From Firmicutes bacterium UBA2595 (lineage in GTDB: Bacteria; Bacillota; Thermincolia; Thermincolales; UBA2595): a DNA stretch of 6,689 nt. Positions 4,965 through 6,689 of this stretch are shown in pieces. The translations under genes were made by a program, and so were the position numbers. The notes beneath the pieces were generated by a model. The model searched no databases. It saw only the letters and a program-made list of their open reading frames with translations, and had not been told where the DNA came from. The DNA lies in contig DDKP01000164.1 in assembly GCA_002339745.1 (NCBI GenBank), positions 17,958 to 24,646 on the forward strand, written 5' to 3'. Each line of letters opens with the position of its first letter. Position 1 is the first letter of the stretch.

Positions 4965-5045
4965 ATGGAGGGTTCGCTCCGCAAACCTTCCGATTTTGGC
5001 AATGGCGGCCGGCAGCCGGTCATGCGAGGGTGGGGGCTTAATTGA
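4965..5045 (+). CDS. Possible 26-residue leader ORF overlapping the yggS start (speculative)
   Basis: ATG at 4965 opens a frame of 26 codons ending in TGA at 5043-5045, which overlaps the TTG start of yggS (TTGA). Translation of this ORF would bring ribosomes onto the yggS start. It lies in the same frame as the HlyD-like gene, directly after its stop, with no further stop in between. A weak G-rich site (GGGGGTG, 4956-4962) precedes the ATG. It encloses the hairpin at 4967-4991. The peptide is Gly/Arg-rich and unrecognised, and a chance open frame in GC-rich spacer DNA is quite possible. Confidence 0.2.
   Translation: MEGSLRKPSDFGNGGRQPVMRGWGLN
4967..4991 (+). other. Hairpin in the hlyD-like/yggS spacer
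   Basis: GGAGGGTT (4967-4974) pairs with AACCTTCC (4984-4991) over 8 bp with one G-U, around a 9-base loop. It is followed by CGATTTTGG (4990-4998), a poor U-tract. It could be a weak terminator or attenuator partly separating the HlyD-like gene from yggS. Confidence 0.35.
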
Positions 5046-5728
5046 GCAGTATCTCTTACAATATAAAGTCAGTTTTAGAAAAGGTCAGGACAGCGGCTGC
5101 CAAAGCCAATCGTGATCCTGCGGAAATAAAGATAGTGGCAGTGACAAAGACTGTGCCTGTGGAATGGATAAGAGAGGCGGTTGACGCGGGCCTCACGGTC
5201 CTTGGGGAGAACAGGGTTCAGGAACTCACCGCCAAATATCCTCTAGTGGAAGGGGTGGAGTGGCATTTGATAGGCCATCTCCAGTCCAATAAAGTTAAAT
5301 ACATAGTGGACAAAGTTTCACTCATCCACTCCCTGGACAGTTTATCCCTGGCCGAGGAAATCAACAAGAGAATGCTCCCTCTTGGACGGGTTATGGATGT
5401 GCTGGTTCAGGTCAATGTTGCTGATGAGGACACCAAATTCGGTATTAGCCCGGCAGAAACCCGGGACTTCATCGATGCAGTACGACAACTTCCAGGTTTA
5501 AAGATAAAAGGATTAATGACAATTGGACCGTATGTGGAGGAACCCGAAGAGGTGCGGCCCGTGTTCCGGAAGCTCAGGATGCTGGCCGAAGAACTAAAAA
5601 CAATAGGACTTCCCGGGGTTGAGATGAACCATTTATCCATGGGAATGTCCAATGATTATATTATTGCTGTCGAAGAAGGGGCGACATTATTGCGGCTCGG
5701 CAGCGCGCTTTTTGGACCAAGAAATTAG
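5042..5728 (+). CDS. yggS: YggS/PROSC-family PLP homeostasis protein
   Basis: This is the cytoplasmic pyridoxal-phosphate-binding protein YggS (YlmE in Bacillus), which has an alanine-racemase-like barrel fold without a catalytic role and keeps PLP and amino-acid pools in balance. The 228-residue length is normal. The PLP lysine is K36 in IVAVTKTVP. Conserved motifs are GENRVQE (55-61), WHLIGHLQSNK (74-84), LSMGMSNDY (198-206) and GATLLRLGSALFGPR (213-227). The start is TTG at 5042: an in-frame TAA lies immediately before it (5039-5041), and no in-frame ATG occurs until codon 111, well after K36. A G-rich ribosome site (GAGGG 5026-5030, GGGGG 5032-5036) precedes it. It lies 122 bases after the HlyD-like gene and 35 bases before sepF, in the same cluster order as other Firmicutes. 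Confidence 0.96.
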   Translation: MSSISYNIKSVLEKVRTAAAKANRDPAEIKIVAVTKTVPVEWIREAVDAGLTVLGENRVQELTAKYPLVEGVEWHLIGHLQSNKVKYIVDKVSLIHSLDSLSLAEEINKRMLPLGRVMDVLVQVNVADEDTKFGISPAETRDFIDAVRQLPGLKIKGLMTIGPYVEEPEEVRPVFRKLRMLAEELKTIGLPGVEMNHLSMGMSNDYIIAVEEGATLLRLGSALFGPRN

Positions 5729-5763
5729 GAAGGCGGTCACTATTCGGTAAAGGGGGAAACAGA

Positions 5764-6207
5764 ATGAGTAAAATCATGGACAAGGTTCTAGGGTTTATGG
5801 GCTTCGAGGAGGAGGAAGTGGAAATTCTGGAGGATGAAGAATACACGGTGAACGACGGACGTGAAGATGCCGCCAAGAAAAAGAAAGGCGGTACGATCTT
5901 TAGCCTCCATTCCCAGAAAAACATCCGGGTAGTTGTATGTGAACCAAGAGTATTTGAAGACTGCCAGAATGTGGCAGACAATCTTAAGAACAGACGGCCA
6001 GTAATTGTAAACCTTGAGAATGCCGACAAGGAACTGGCCAAACGGGTAGTCGATTTTGTCAGCGGAACTACTTATGCCTTAAACGGCAGTATGCAGAAAG
6101 TAGGAAACGGGATATTCTTGTTTGTCCCCAACAATATGGATATTGCCAGTGAACTGAAAAGTACGGAAAAGGAAAAAGAAAAAGGGCTGTTCACATGGGT
6201 CCGCTGA
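5764..6207 (+). CDS. sepF: Cell division protein SepF
   Basis: SepF binds the FtsZ C-terminus and the membrane, anchoring the Z-ring and aiding septum formation. The 147 residues show the family layout: an N-terminal amphipathic membrane-targeting helix (MSKIMDKVLGFMGF, 1-14), an acidic then lysine-rich linker (15-43), and the globular SepF domain (about 52-130) with RPVIVNLE (78-85) and a VSGTTYALNGSMQKVGNG segment (99-116) followed by IFLFVP. A charged tail (KSTEKEKEKGLFTWVR) ends the protein. The start has AGGGGG at 5751-5756 with a 7-base spacer. It is 35 bases after yggS, and its TGA stop overlaps a possible proC ATG (TGATG at 6205-6209), so cotranscription is very likely. Confidence 0.96.
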   Translation: MSKIMDKVLGFMGFEEEEVEILEDEEYTVNDGREDAAKKKKGGTIFSLHSQKNIRVVVCEPRVFEDCQNVADNLKNRRPVIVNLENADKELAKRVVDFVSGTTYALNGSMQKVGNGIFLFVPNNMDIASELKSTEKEKEKGLFTWVR

Positions 6208-6221
6208 TGGAGAAGCAGGAG

Positions 6222-6689
6222 ATGCCTTGCACGGACAAGACCATCGGGTTTCTCGGGGCCGGGGCTATGGCGGAAGCTTTAATAAAAAGCTTGTTACAGC
6301 GAGGGTTTGCCCGGGCTTCCGGTATATTGGCCAGTGACATCAACCGGGAACGGGGCCGGTATTTGAGTGACAAATATGGAATAGACTTCGTGGATAACAA
6401 CAAATACTTGGCGGAAAAAGCTGATGTCGTTATTTATGCCGTTAAGCCGTCAGTGATAGGAAACATTCTGTCCGAAGTCTCCCCATATGTTACTGCGGAT
6501 CAATTGCATATTTCGGTAGCAGCCGGTATTACCCTGGACTTTATAGAGCAGCGGTTGCCGGAAGGGGCCAGGGTAGTGAGGGTGATGCCCAACACTCCCA
6601 GCCTGGTAGGGACCGGGGCGGCAGCTTATTCCCCCGGGAAATCCGCCGGGCCGGAAGATGAAAAATTGGTTAAGGAAATTTTAGACTGT
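6222..6689 (+). CDS. proC: Pyrroline-5-carboxylate reductase ProC (partial, 3' end cut by window)
   Basis: ProC reduces pyrroline-5-carboxylate to proline with NAD(P)H, the last step of proline synthesis, in the cytoplasm. The visible 156 codons (family about 270) cover the Rossmann domain: dinucleotide loop IGFLGAGAMAEAL (8-20), SDINRERGRYL (38-48), IYAVKPS (71-77), ISVAAGI (97-103) and the conserved RVMPNTPSLVGTGAAAY (120-136). The C-terminal dimerization and active-site helices lie outside the window. Three in-frame ATGs exist at 6195, 6207 and 6222. I chose 6222 because it gives the usual few residues before the dinucleotide loop and has GGAG (6209-6212) 9 bases upstream. The ATG at 6207 overlaps the sepF stop and would add five residues; the one at 6195 has AAAGGG upstream and would add nine. 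Position next to sepF is typical of the ylm cluster. Confidence 0.95.
   Translation, partial: MPCTDKTIGFLGAGAMAEALIKSLLQRGFARASGILASDINRERGRYLSDKYGIDFVDNNKYLAEKADVVIYAVKPSVIGNILSEVSPYVTADQLHISVAAGITLDFIEQRLPEGARVVRVMPNTPSLVGTGAAAYSPGKSAGPEDEKLVKEILDC

Noticed and set aside
1..6689. CRISPR arrays, tRNA/rRNA genes, transposases, phage or toxin-antitoxin modules
   Set aside because: No regularly spaced repeats, no RNA-gene signatures and no such protein motifs were seen on either strand.

Overview
The window looks like chromosomal DNA from a low-to-moderate GC, spore-former-type Firmicute, most likely a clostridial Peptococcaceae/Desulfotomaculum-Pelotomaculum relative. This is inferred from the gene order (HlyD-like protein, yggS/ylmE, sepF/ylmF, proC), strong Shine-Dalgarno sites, sigma-A-type promoters and a PhoP-type PHO box. 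No marker in the window fixes the genus.

Left part (1-1723), leftward strand. A secreted lipoprotein with tandem rhodanese domains starts at 751 and runs off the left edge. To its right lies a 363-base spacer with two leftward intrinsic terminators. Next comes a leftward gene for a 202-residue regulator with two Xre/Cro helix-turn-helix domains and a well-matched promoter overlapped by repeated GAAAT/ATTTC half-sites.

Middle (1724-3834). A 515-base intergenic region separates the regulator from the rightward pair pstB-phoU. It is rich in structure: a perfect hairpin palindrome flanked by direct repeats, a roughly 100-base GC-rich element with nested inverted repeats, and an 11-bp-periodic PHO box just before pstB. 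pstB encodes the ATPase of the high-affinity phosphate importer and phoU its signalling partner. The pstS, pstC and pstA genes are not next to them. A strong terminator after phoU sits inside a pair of 13-bp inverted arms.

Right part (3835-6689), rightward strand. An HlyD/membrane-fusion-like single-pass membrane protein is followed by yggS (PLP homeostasis, TTG start), sepF (Z-ring anchor) and the first 156 codons of proC (proline synthesis). This is the ylm-type division-associated cluster; ylmG, ylmH and divIVA would be expected beyond the edge but cannot be seen.

The genes themselves are mostly ordinary. The observations worth a second look are the intergenic elements, the internally duplicated rhodanese lipoprotein, the apparent separation of pstB-phoU from pstSCA, and the HlyD-like protein embedded in a division cluster. 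I see no clear undescribed defence or mobile system.
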